In this document: one piece after another, positions 21,558-31,625 of the stretch | How positions within the stretch are numbered: the stretch's first letter is position 1 | Layout: every line of letters starts with the position of its first letter | The notes under the pieces: generated by a model | What the model was told of the DNA's origin: nothing | The model's input: the letters and a program-made list of their open reading frames with translations, nothing else | Databases searched by the model: none | Source: Cydia pomonella | Taxonomy: Eukaryota > Arthropoda > Insecta > Lepidoptera > Tortricidae | Assembly (NCBI RefSeq): GCF_033807575.1 | Contig: NC_084730.1 | Coordinates: 4,199,986 to 4,263,985 of the forward strand | Reading direction: 5' to 3' | DNA length: 64,000 nt | Program-made: the position numbers and the translations under genes

Positions 21558-22542
21558 ATGGATTTATCAACCAAAACTCAGGAAAATATCGTAAGTACAG
21601 CCATTTTTTAACTGTACTAAGACAAGAGATGAAACTGAAGGTTACTGAAAATTTCGTAACCTGCATTTTCAATTCTATATATACACATCATATTCATTTA
21701 TTTATAGTATTTCGGTAGTCAAATAATGCCTGCCATGTAATGTAATTATGTATATGTTAATATTATTCGGGTTCAAAAACCATAGCCATACTCGTAAACA
21801 ACACTGAAATGTTTAACCTGAAAATCGAATTGCACGCCTCGTAAGCGGTGCGTTGAGGTAGTGTTCTACTCTCGAGATATCAAGAAAAACCGTTTTTACG
21901 ACACTCAAATTGACTTTTTTACTTATAGGATAATGTGAATAATGTATCTATCACATTATCTATCACATTATATTATAGAATATAATTTGAAGTTAATTGA
22001 AAATAACTCTAGGCCTTATGTGAAAAGTTGAGATCGGCGCATGTGCTGTGTAAATTTTATCTCAAAAATTTGCGCTAAACTTGAATTGATATTTTTTCTT
22101 GTTGTCATTTCATTATCAAGAACTTTGAATGAAATTTTTTAACAAACTTCATTTAAATGACCGCTATGAGGCGTGCACTTTTGGATTTTCAAACTTTTTT
22201 AGAATATTTCACATAGCGATTACGTCACTTCATCTGTGCACAGTAAGCAATGTAAATCTATTCTCATTACTGATTTATTATATGCGGTCCTTATCATTCG
22301 TTATCGCACAAAGCACCAAAAACCTATTAATTATTCAAGAAAGACTAATTACTTCTGTTTGTTCACAGAGTTCCAATTCTTATGAAAATAAATACCCTGT
22401 GTTACGTGCTTATCTACAGACAAATCCAAAAGACCATTGGAAAATTAACAACAGTACCTGTTATTGTGCTGAATGCTGCTCCACGAGAAGAAAAAATCAA
22501 AAAAATGCCGGGTCGTCGAACAAAATAAACACAAAATGTTAA
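21558..22542 (+). CDS. Island gene 8: Cys-cluster small protein, two coding exons
   Basis: Exon 1 is 21,558-21,590 (11 codons, from ATGGATTTATC). The intron is 21,591-22,368 (gtaagt...gttcacag, 778 bp) and exon 2 is 22,369-22,542. The product is 68 residues in a single phase. A 5'-UTR acceptor (ctattttcag, about 21,513) suggests another leading exon. The C-terminal half carries a tight Cys cluster, TCYCAECC, followed by basic residues (STRRKNQK) and a final Cys. No signal peptide is encoded. The short product, tiny first exon and Cys cluster resemble a small regulatory or virulence factor, but no family is recognised. The long open frame just upstream of exon 2 is intron read-through. Confidence 0.55.
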
Positions 22543-22774
22543 TTTTTATTTATAATTTCATTCCTCTATTTATATTTCATCTAGTGAAATCATTTACAAC
22601 CTTATCTCTTATATGATAATGATAAATGATAATGAACCTTACCAGCACGAGTTTTTCTATATCTTTAAGAAAATAGTCAGCAGATAGGTAAGTCCTGTCA
22701 CCTTAATCATTGTTGCTACGCCAATCAACGTCATGACTCTGTTCTCATTTCAGTGACATGCATAGCTCCTTTGT

Positions 22775-22990
22775 CTACGGTATTACGTTGTCCGAACATA
22801 TAAAAAACAACAAAATGGAGAATCCTAGCGGAACTAAATATGAAAGGCCTAGGCTGAGCAATAATTGCTCTTGCTGATCATTAAGTGGAAGGCGCTTAAC
22901 ATAAGCGCGAACAAAAGTAGTCAAACGGTGAATTGCTAAGTAACGAATGATTAGTAACCGCTTGTTATTTCTCACATCTAAAGATGGCAC
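22775..22990 (-). CDS. Possible island gene 9: terminal exon with hydrophobic C-terminus
   Basis: The minus-strand frame lacks an ATG but follows a good acceptor (tgcgtgccatctttag). It reads like protein: RLTTFVRAYVKRLPLND, then a hydrophobic segment near the end (SYLVPLGFSILLFFIC). A short ATG-containing exon could lie near 23,040-23,075, but I could not confirm the phase. It may be a small membrane protein or a chance frame. Confidence 0.25.
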   Translation of the reverse strand: MPSLDVRNNKRLLIIRYLAIHRLTTFVRAYVKRLPLNDQQEQLLLSLGLSYLVPLGFSILLFFICSDNVIP

Positions 22991-23650
22991 GCAGTGGAAG
23001 GGAATCTCATGTTAACGGGCCTTATGATGTCGATAGAGTAGAGACCTAATCATTTTTAGTAATTAATCGATACAAATGATATTCGAGCTCTTAAAACCTT
23101 TATTAAAATAAGTTTGCTAACCTTCTACAAAAAGGGACTCATTGATAAGCATGCGCTTATAAAGTATTCTGCTGTAAATATCTTATGACCAATGACCAGT
23201 TGATTGGACAAAGGCATTATCGATCGGTCATTGAATTGTGAGTTCACTAGCCTATAATTGATTTACCAACTGCGCATTTTCCGTATTGCAATAACAGTAT
23301 CGTAAATATTAGTAATTAACACTAATAGGGTAGGGTCATTTTACTCATGGGCGTTATTAAAAGAAGTATTTTGATGAATTCGAAAGCTTTAATTCGATAC
23401 GGTAGTATCATTTATTACTTCTTTTACGAGTTTGTTTTGATGCGTTGTCCTGCAATGTCGTAAAAATACACCGCAGTGTAATTTTCATTGTAAATTGTAT
23501 CCTCAATCTCAAGATACCGTTAAAATGTTGACTCGATTTTTTTTGATTCTCAAATACTATAAATTCAAAGTTTAAAGGTATCATCAAATTGTATCAATTG
23601 TGTGGTGTTACTGTAAAGACTTTAGTGACAGTCCGACGAGAAATTTATTG

Positions 23651-23831
23651 GTAAGTTTCTTATACTAGTATTACCTGCAAATAAGTTAAAATGTTTTATT
23701 GACAGTTTTGGTGAATTAAGTTCTCAAATCCTGATTCAAACCAAACTTTTTTTGCATTCCATTCTGAATATTTCTGGTGACTTGTCTTAGATTTGTTACA
23801 AGAATTCAAATGAATTTTTGAATCTTTTCAG
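23651..23831 (+). promoter_or_regulatory. 5'-UTR intron of island gene 10
   Basis: A donor gtaagt at 23,651 and an acceptor cttttcag at 23,831 flank 181 bp in front of the start codon. A TATAAAT-like box lies at about 23,558-23,564. This repeats the layout seen at genes 2, 11, 12 and 13. Confidence 0.5.
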
Positions 23832-23887
23832 GTTTGGACATTCCGGGTTCAATATTATTTCTACGCCCGAACGCAACATCCAAAAAA

Positions 23888-24157
23888 ATGACTGAATGCA
23901 TCAGTAAACGGACACTGCCCAAAACTGATAAAAAAGTGAATAACAAGTCTACCAACTACAAGGAGCTTTATTGCTCGTGTTTCTTGTTTGGAAAACGATC
24001 CAAGAATTCGCTGACTCGATCTGTCTCATTGCCGTTCATCCCAACTGCTGAAGCCAAGCTGCAACCTTTGGGACTAGAATTCGCTTACAAGTCCAATGTC
24101 GAGTTTGTAGAAGCTGCACTAGATGAAGAAGCTATTCAAAAACCTCAGAGTTTTTGA
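23888..24157 (+). CDS. Island gene 10: small basic protein with Cys motif
   Basis: 89 residues from the ATG at 23,888 (context CCAAAAAAATG) to the stop at 24,155-24,157. The N-terminal third is Lys-rich (KTDKKVNNK). A YCSCFLFGKRSKN motif occupies about residues 29-41, and the C-terminus is acidic (EAALDEEAI). It has no signal peptide or membrane segment. A poly(A) signal AATAAA lies at about 24,295. No family is recognised. The supported 5' intron and poly(A) signal favour a real gene. Confidence 0.55.
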   Translation: MTECISKRTLPKTDKKVNNKSTNYKELYCSCFLFGKRSKNSLTRSVSLPFIPTAEAKLQPLGLEFAYKSNVEFVEAALDEEAIQKPQSF

Positions 24158-24523
24158 ATTTACAAATATTTTACAAATGTTTGAATTTAGTAGTCGTAAC
24201 ACTCATATCTTTAAGACTGTTCTTAGTTCTTCCTAGTTATGCCTTAAGAATTTGACTCTACGGAAAAACAACAACTTTTAATTGCTCTAGTTCTAATAAA
24301 TCCACTGTAGTGGTGGTTTTTCTGTTTTGAACGTCAACGTATCATAGGATATCCTGTCAAGCGGAGAGTCACACTATGATAAGGATACGTAGAGCAGGAA
24401 ATAAACTGCTTTATCAACGGCCAGCCGTTGAGAGAAGCCACATTCGTATTTGGAATGTAATCATCTTTGGCATTAAAATTTACAAGTTAGATTCTCTACT
24501 GGTCAAAAACCTAAAGTAGTCTT

Positions 24524-24872
24524 ATAAGGTCATCTTCCTGTTGGTTTCAAGTTTAATTGGAGCCGAAGTGACGTCATTTCAATGATAATGAATCACATTT
24601 ATTACTCATAATAAACTCTCATGAACTAACATGGATACTGAGGGAATCGTTGATATAAACAGCCACAGAACCGCGGGAAGTTCATTCGTGTCCTAGCAGG
24701 AAAGAGACGTGGTTGTGGAATAAACAACTGGGTGTTTTATGTTTTGTGCGGCGTTATTTGAAGCATCTCATGTAAGTACAAATTGATATTTTTCTTCATG
24801 TATGATGAAATTTCCGACCTTATTACTACAAGTTGATAAGTTTAATAAGTAACATAATTTATTGCAATCAGT
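24524..24872 (+). promoter_or_regulatory. Shared promoter / first exon / intron block, copy at the IAP gene
   Basis: Closely similar, roughly 85-90% by eye, to 28,324-28,671. It holds a conserved TCATCTTCCTG start, a TATA box (TATAAA, 24,654-24,659), an untranslated exon ending AAGCATCTCAT and a donor gtaagt at 24,772. The first part of the intron is conserved as well. In this copy the acceptor equivalent reads gcaatcag, so splicing probably uses a later site (25,003 or 25,109). Confidence 0.88.
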
Positions 24873-25143
24873 GTGACCTTCTAAATGTATCGTTACTCCT
24901 CTCTTCGCTGAGCTCTTATATTAGAGAACGCTAGGCGATTTGGGTGGACGATTTTAGTCTTTTTGTCTATCGACAGTTTAATGTTTCTATTGTCATTCTA
25001 CAGAAGGGTAAAAAGAGCAAGAAACTGAATTTACTTTACGAGAGATTTTACAAAGTAGTTGAAGTTATGCCAGAAGAATTAAGACATCTAATCACAGTAA
25101 TCATTTCAGCCGTTCTGCCAACAAGTTGGAAGAAGAGGCAGTA

Positions 25144-26112
25144 ATGCCCAACTCTATTGTCAATTCCCTCCGAACCAGACATCCTGAGTACAAACGTGAA
25201 GCCGTAAGAAGAGATACTTATTCAACGTGGTCGGTAATATTTATGAACCCGGACCACCTTGCAGCCGCAGGATTTTTTTACACTGGTTTTAAAGATAGCG
25301 TCAAATGTTTCGAGTGTGGAATAGATATTTCTAGATGGATAGAAGGAGATGACGCAATGACAGATCATCGAAGATGGTCACCAATCTGCCGATTTGCCAA
25401 AGGAGAACCATGCGGTAATATACCAATAGATGAAGACCACATTTATGTGGCAGTTCAAAGTAAGCGGATCATCATTGATTATTCTTACTATCGACGCTCA
25501 ACATTAAAAGAACTAGACCCAACAACTCCACAGGGAGCAATACAATGTTTTGGTTATCATTGTTCACCCCAGCATAAAGATTACATCACCGAAAAAATTC
25601 GCCAACGAACTTTTACAAATTGGCTTGGTCCGCCAACGCTAACTCCAGAAAAAATGGCCGAAGCAGGATTTTTCTATGTTAGGGAAAGTGATAAAACCAA
25701 ATGCTATCATTGTGGTGGTGGACTCAGTAATTGGATACCCGAAGATGACCCATGGATTGAGCACGCACACTGGTTTCCTAAGTGTTACTACGTCTGGTCT
25801 GTTCGAGGACCGGAGTTCATTGAGCTTGCAGCTAATAAAATCACCAGACTTGCGGAGGAGGGGGAACCATTCGAAGTACCAACTCCCGAGGAAAACACAG
25901 AAACGATCGAAAACTTCCAAGAACGAGAAACAGAGTCCGGCTCGGTAGATAATGATATCCCTAGATGTAGAATATGCTGTGTAGAAGATTTGTCTATAGT
26001 TATGTTGCCTTGTAAGCATATGTCCAGTTGTAATAAATGCGGGCCCAACTTGTCCCTCTGTCCAATTTGCCGGACGCCCATTCGCGCAACGGTCCGTGCG
26101 CGCATCGCATAA
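25144..26112 (+). CDS. iap: Island gene 11: inhibitor of apoptosis, BIR-BIR-RING
   Basis: 322 residues from the first ATG, just downstream of an acceptor tttcag at 25,109. BIR1 covers about residues 17-84 with zinc ligands C55, C58, H75 and C82. BIR2 covers about 147-216 with C187, C190, H207 and C214. Both keep the CX2C-X16-H-X6-C spacing. A C-terminal RING (275-309) has all eight ligands, in the order C-C-C-H-C-C-C-C. In this family BIRs bind caspases or IAP antagonists and the RING acts as an E3 ubiquitin ligase in the cytosol. The length and layout match insect and baculovirus-type IAPs. The frame is intact with every zinc ligand present, so it is probably functional. It is expressed from the promoter block shared with gene 13. 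AATAAA signals lie at 26,424 and 26,429. Confidence 0.93.
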   Translation: MPNSIVNSLRTRHPEYKREAVRRDTYSTWSVIFMNPDHLAAAGFFYTGFKDSVKCFECGIDISRWIEGDDAMTDHRRWSPICRFAKGEPCGNIPIDEDHIYVAVQSKRIIIDYSYYRRSTLKELDPTTPQGAIQCFGYHCSPQHKDYITEKIRQRTFTNWLGPPTLTPEKMAEAGFFYVRESDKTKCYHCGGGLSNWIPEDDPWIEHAHWFPKCYYVWSVRGPEFIELAANKITRLAEEGEPFEVPTPEENTETIENFQERETESGSVDNDIPRCRICCVEDLSIVMLPCKHMSSCNKCGPNLSLCPICRTPIRATVRARIA

Positions 26113-27100
26113 AGAGACCCCGTTAAGAATTGTTTAAGTTAATCTATTAAAATTACATTAAGATTATATTAAGATTATGATAATTTAAGTCGTGGTCAAA
26201 AATGAGGAAAAATCAATTTTACAGACAATATCCAAATAACGAGACACCACCAAGATTGTCTTCCGTAACAGCCAGATATAGAGCTATAAACTGTATTATC
26301 ATTGATATTCAGGGCTTCGAATTAGACAGTATTGAAGTAAGGAATAGCAGTATTGGATAATTTAGCTATAAAGTATTTTATGTATAGTTCCTAAGTATAC
26401 TATTAGTGTAGTATTATAAAGAAAATAAAATAAAGTAAAATTTTAATTTTGTTTTTTTTTCTACCTATAGCTTTGTGAAATTTAAAAATGTCTTACACTA
26501 AAACGTTAAAGTGATGATTACTATACAAACAAGAATTTAAGGGCCAAAAATTTAAGATCAATCGTATTGCCGAGGTAGATTGAGCAAAATTCTTTAAGTT
26601 GTTCAAAGCAAACAACTGACCATTAAGACAATAGTGATATTTCTAAGTATCATTTTGTATTTTCTATGCTGTTAGAATGTTTCTAGATTAGTATAACTTG
26701 AAACTAAACTAAAATATATGAAGTTTGTGGACAAAATAATTTGAATAATCATATTAACAGGAAGCTCTTGCTTCTACAGTTTAAAGGTTGCTGTGGCATC
26801 TTTCGCTAAAAATATATGATCAGAATAACATTAGCAGAAATAATTTCTTCCATTTCATATGTTAGTTATTCAACCAATATTTCGACTTGACGAACTTAGG
26901 TCGTAGGTACTTATGATCAAAAGGTTTATAATAATTTAAAGAAGATAATAAAAGTATGAATTTATACATGAAATCTACTTTTATTACATGACTATCAATT
27001 TTACAAAAAATTCCAAACTAAGAGACATTTTCTTCAAAGCTAATGAACGTACAAATTTTTTTTTTATCTTGCTTCTGAAGATTCCATAAAATGTCATTGA
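26113..27100. other. Island intergenic: 3' UTRs of genes 11 and 12
   Basis: The IAP 3' UTR with its poly(A) signals lies on the left. The minus-strand poly(A) signal for gene 12 is near 26,980. No other ORF is supported. Confidence 0.5.
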
Positions 27101-27514
27101 TTAGTACACCCATCTGCCCGCGCCATTTCGCCATTGTTTAGCTTGCTGTTCTATCTGCCATTTATCTTCCGTCGGCCGATAACCATATCCTGGTTGTGAA
27201 TTGCTATTCCTCCAATTTTCAGCTTGGGCTTCTAACTCTGAGTTACCATAGCTCTCATACCAACGGCCATTTTTCCATACTAAGTGACCACTGTTCTCCT
27301 TCTGACCATTCTTCCATTCTGTAGCTTTCCGGTCTTGTTGCGGTCTATTGGTTTCCCACGGCCACTGGCGATACTCCGGTTGTCGGTAGCCATATTTCCA
27401 TTCGCCGGCCCGATTTTCTGAGTGCCATGTCTCATCTACCCACTGCGGAGTTGTACCAGCAACCACCATAACCACGACTAGTCCGACATGGAAAATCGAT
27501 CCAAGTCTCGCCAT
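27101..27514 (-). CDS. Island gene 12: secreted Trp-rich repeat protein
   Basis: 137 residues with an N-terminal signal peptide (hydrophobic core about residues 5-20, GSIFHVGLVVVMVVAG). The mature part contains about four loose repeats centred on an (E/Q/N)W(K/R)(N/Y)(G/S) core, and is rich in Trp, Gly, Gln and Tyr with no Cys. The intron at 27,651-27,519 (gtaagt...attttatag) separates the untranslated first exon from the start codon. A TATA box (minus strand, 27,731-27,737) and an initiator TCAGT (27,713-27,717) lie upstream. It looks like an exported structural or carbohydrate-binding factor. No family is recognised. Confidence 0.7.
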   Translation of the reverse strand: MARLGSIFHVGLVVVMVVAGTTPQWVDETWHSENRAGEWKYGYRQPEYRQWPWETNRPQQDRKATEWKNGQKENSGHLVWKNGRWYESYGNSELEAQAENWRNSNSQPGYGYRPTEDKWQIEQQAKQWRNGAGRWVY

Positions 27515-27739
27515 ATTTCTATAAAATTAAAGAAATAGCATATGTTAATACATTACTATGACTCACAATCACCATAGCAATATGACTCATAATTAGCAAG
27601 ACATTGGACTATAAAACACAAATATAAAATTTCAAAGATAACAACACTTACCAGCAGATATTTCCTGTTGAAGTTGACCACTCGTGTCGACAGACAATTT
27701 TCCATTGAACTAACTGAAGATGACTTCCTTTTTTATACT

Positions 27740-28323
27740 GAGGAGATAAGCCACCCTATCGTAACTAGTTTGACTCTGGCACGTCACACCAGTTAATTTA
27801 ATAGTAATAAAAATTCTCAGTACCCATCGTTATTATCTTGTTTTCTAGAAGCTCACAATTCCATTTTATGTTATTTTAAAAAGATGACGCAATAACTGAA
27901 ATTCATTGGTGTTTTTCCTCATTATTGTGGTATATTGTCCGCAAAAGAGGTATAATAAACTTGTTTTCGATAGGTATACTGTAACAAACGAATGTTATTT
28001 GCAACAGTGCTGTTGTGAGGCATGGCATTGAAAACCAGTTTCAACCAATTGGCTTATCTTAAATTAATATAGAAGAAACGCCATCCTCAGAGTGTTTCAA
28101 TATTATTATATTGTGTTGTAAGGACTATCCTAAAGAACTGCAATTCTTTGAAATAGAATAGATGATAATTTTGAAGTTAGCCGTCAGTGGATCGAAAGAG
28201 CTCAAAGAATTCATCAGATTCATCATGAAGAATCATTATTAGTTTGCAAATGGAAAAGTTTCTATGAAACAATCTACATGTCTGAAGTCCATTGAGGGTC
28301 AATCAAAACGACCGTATTTCCCA
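27740..28323. other. Island intergenic, nothing recognised
   Basis: Lies between the divergent promoters of gene 12 (minus) and gene 13 (plus). AT-rich, with no ORF or repeat recognised. Confidence 0.4.
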
Positions 28324-28671
28324 ATAAGGTCATCTTCCTGTTTGTTTCGATTTTAATCGGAACACGTGACGTAATTTGAACGATCATGAATCACATTAAT
28401 TACTCACAATAAATTCTTGTTACAAGAGCTAACATGGATGCTGAGGGAATCGTTGATATAAAAAGCCGCAGAACCACGGGAACTTTAGTCGTGTCCTAGC
28501 CGGGAAGAGACGTGGTTGTGGAATAAACTACTGGGTGTTTTATGTTTTGTGCGGCGTTATTTGAAGCATCTCATGTAAGTACAAATTGATATTTTGCTTC
28601 ATGTATGATGAAATTTCCGACATTATTACAACAAGTTAATAAGTTTAATAAGTAACATTTATTGCAGTCAT
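28324..28671 (+). promoter_or_regulatory. Shared promoter / first exon / intron block, copy at the TrpRS-like gene
   Basis: Counterpart of 24,524-24,872 at an offset of 3,800 bp. The TATA box TATAAAA is at 28,457-28,463, an initiator-like TTAGT lies about 30 bp downstream, and the donor gtaagt is at 28,575. The acceptor attgcag ends at 28,667 and gives a 93-bp 5'-UTR intron. Sequence outside the block is unrelated between the two genes. Confidence 0.88.
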
Positions 28672-28703
28672 AACAACCGTCGATTCTCGAAGAATAATTG
28701 AAA

Positions 28704-30167
28704 ATGGGGGCTATAAGAAGAAAAATTGAAAAGTTAAATATCAAGGAAGACACTGAAGATGTCGTTGATCCTTGGACTGTTACGAGCATGGATGATATAG
28801 GGATAGACTACAAGAAGTTGATAGGTGAGTATACTTCTAAATCACGAAGCGATAATTTTTAAGTTGATGAGTGTGATGCTCATAAAATGTACGTTATCTT
28901 TTTCAGAGTGGTTTGGCAGTTCGAAGGCAGATCAAGGGCTGCTAGAAAGATTTGAAAAGATCACCGGGAAACCATGTCATCACTTTTTGCGTCGTGGCTT
29001 ATTTTCTTCACACTGTGATCTGCATACGGTATTGGATTTTTACGAGCAGGGCCAGCCGTTTTACTTGTTCACTGGAAGAGGTCCTAGTTCAGGTGCTATG
29101 CACGTAGGAGACATGATACCATTTGTATTTTGCAAGTGGCTCCAAGATGTCTTTCACGTTCCACTGGTGATACAACTGAATGACGACGAGAAATCGATAC
29201 AGAAGAACATAAAGGTTGAAGATGCTATCGAGCTTGCGTACGAGAACACCAAGGACATAATAGCCTTTGGTTTCGATGTCAAAAAGACATTTATATTTTC
29301 AAATCTCGAGCATATTGGAAACAATCCAGCTTTCTACCAAAACATGATTCGAATTCAAAAGTGTGTAACGTACAACCAAATCAAAGAGATCTTTGGATTC
29401 GATGACAGTGATTCTGTTGGTAAAATAGCATTCCCACCGACTCAAGCAGCTCCAGCTTTTTCCAGTACTTTTCCATTTATTTTCAAGAATGCTAATCTCC
29501 CATGCTTGATTACTTGTGACATTGATCAAGATCCTTACTTCAGAATGACGAGAGACGTTGCACCCAAATTGGGTTTCCTCAAGCCAGCATTGCTACATTC
29601 ATCAATCCTCCCAGCATTGCAAGGATCGCAGTCAAGAATGTCTGCCAGTGATGTTAATTCCACGATATTTTTGACTGACAGTCCCATGGAAATTAAAAAT
29701 AAAATAAAGAAAAAGGCGTTCTCCGGTGGACGGCCAACTGTCGAAGAGCACAGGGAATTCGGCGGGAATTGTGATATCGACATTTCCTACCAGTGGCTGA
29801 AATTTTTCCTCAAGGATGATGATCAACTGGATCAACTCAGAAAAGTAATTTATTCTTCCTTGTGAAATTGATTGTTAATCAATAGGTTATTTATTATGTT
29901 AATGGTGGATTTTTTTCACAGGGTTACACGAGTGGAGCTTTACTAACTGGCGATTTGAATCAAGCGTTGACAAGAGTACTCCAGGATATGGTCAGTGAAC
30001 ACCAAGAGCGGAAAAGATATGTCACCGATGATCTAGTTGAACAATTCATGAAACCGAGGGACCTTGACTTTGCTATGAGAAAACCTGGAGATAGTGAAAC
30101 TTTTTTAAGTCTTAAACGTGAAAGGTTTGCTTTGTCTAGAAATAAAAAGTCAGTAATTCCACATTGA
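28704..30167 (+). CDS. Island gene 13: tryptophanyl-tRNA synthetase-like protein, altered active-site motif
   Basis: The coding exons are 28,704-28,824, 28,907-29,844 and 29,922-30,167, with introns in GT-AG form and phases that agree. The product is 434 residues, similar to cytosolic eukaryotic TrpRS from the VDPWTV segment to the C-terminal MTPR-like end. The N-terminal WHEP domain of the full-length enzyme is absent, as in the mini form. The Rossmann signature reads TGRGPSSGAMHVGD, where the family has HVGH, so the second His of the HIGH motif is Asp. The second signature is RMSAS in place of KMSAS. Most other conserved blocks (DDEK, DQDPYFRMTRDVA, FSGGR, EEHREFGGNCD) remain. Aminoacylation is therefore doubtful, and a non-canonical role is likely (inference). 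A poly(A) signal is at 30,248. Confidence 0.92.
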
Positions 30168-30259
30168 AAAAGAATCTTATTAGATGTAATTATGTTAATC
30201 TATGTAACAGAGTTAATGTACACATGCATTAGAGGGTTAAGTTATTGAATAAAAGTTTA

Positions 30260-31325
30260 TTTAAGTAAATTCGCATCGTTTCATTAATTTGTAATGTTTA
30301 CTTGGCACTTGACACAAAGCTGGATCACTTGAACGTCTACTTGTCAAAAGTTCAAACTATGATAAACATGATAAAAGATGATCGATACATAAGTAATAAC
30401 AAGACTGCAAAAACTTAGACACTCAAGAACTATATGATATATGTTGTCTTGGTCACGGTCTTTATAAATTGAATGCTCTTGAGCTGATTAGTCTTCATTC
30501 AATGATTGTAGGCCTTGAGACACTTCAATCAGAGCCAATTAAGACCTGTCCAAACGATCCTTTGTTAACACTTTAACTTTGGTTTTTTCAAAGTATAATT
30601 GGTTTCCCTTGGAATACATTCAATAACTCAATGCAGAACAATTGGAGATTACGCACCAATCTAAATAGATTTAAATTACAGTTAAACATAAAAATATTGT
30701 TTGGGAAATTGCCCTTTTGTCCTGATCATTTCGTAGCCATGGCTGGTTGTGATCAAGGACCAATTATGCTGTACTAGAATCTAGATGTACTGACAGCAGG
30801 GATCTTGACTTACGATGTAGAGGTTTTTAAGGCATGAAAATTTCTGTGCGTTTCTAAGCACAAATATTAATATATTAATTTGACATAACTAACCTATACC
30901 TGAAAATACAAAATAACTGTATGGAACAGACTTAAATCGTCATAAGATGCAATTTAATCAGTACCTTCTTATAAATATGTCTGAAACATTGCAGATAATA
31001 ATCTTCAATTGGCGATTGTAGACGTCCTTGATAAAACGAGTTTATAACGACAGTGTGTTGCTATGGCATGCCAGTCTCATTCGCTATTCAGACGAAGAAA
31101 TCGGTACCTGTCCGGAGCAGATTGCCGCTATCATTATTCTGATTTTTGTGTAATTCCAAGTAATTCGCTAAGTTCCTTTGTGCTGATCGGGAAAGTTGGT
31201 GATTTCCGCTGAAAGCAAACTATCATCCAGTGACTACTATTCGCGTGACCGAAATACTTCAGTGGTATCAATTTTATAGATGAGTTTTACTTGTGAACAC
31301 ATCTCGGCTTGAACATACGACCGAA
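30260..31325. other. Island intergenic and 5' region of gene 14
   Basis: No ORF supported. TATA-like TTTATAACG near 31,040 and TTTTATAGATG near 31,272 are candidates for the gene 14 promoter, and I cannot choose between them. Confidence 0.4.
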
Positions 31326-31625
31326 ATGGCTGACCGTAAGATAACAACTTACAAGAAGAGTTCTGATAAGGAAGTCTCTGGCTTGATCGACAAATTCAAC
31401 AATTGCAGCTCTACTAAGCGTCAGTACATCGAGCTCACCAAATCGGGATCGACATCGTCCACGTCATCTGGAAGTAGCCTAACATCCAGCCCTTACGTGA
31501 CCATAACTCCAGTATACGGTTCTGCGCCTTGTAATCCAACCTCCAGAAGTTCTTCGAGTCAAAAAATATCAATCATATCGAAAAAAGGAGAAGGACAATG
31601 CTCAGCACAATTTTTGACACGTTAG
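31326..31625 (+). CDS. Island gene 14: Ser-rich small protein, family member 3
   Basis: 99 residues from the ATG at 31,326. The N-terminus MADRK...SSDKEVS...FNNCSSTKRQYIEL aligns with that of gene 2 (MADRK...RSKEVS...RLSPTKRYYSSL). The rest is dominated by Ser and Thr (SGSTSSTSSGSSLTSS) and is likely disordered. It lacks the C-terminal helix shared by genes 2 and 5, so it is either a shorter member or a truncated one. A poly(A) signal AATAAA is at 31,897. The function is unknown. Confidence 0.6.
   Translation: MADRKITTYKKSSDKEVSGLIDKFNNCSSTKRQYIELTKSGSTSSTSSGSSLTSSPYVTITPVYGSAPCNPTSRSSSSQKISIISKKGEGQCSAQFLTR

Noticed and set aside
22129..22368. N-terminal extension of island gene 8
   Set aside because: This open frame is best read as intron. 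A good acceptor at 22,368 and an in-phase exon at 21,558-21,590 explain the coding part.
25126..25143. Earlier start for the IAP protein
   Set aside because: The codon there is TTG. The first ATG in frame is 25,144.
28825..28906. Start of the TrpRS-like protein at an upstream ATG in this stretch
   Set aside because: It begins at an intron donor, and the conserved N-terminal residues are encoded in the previous exon (28,704-28,824).
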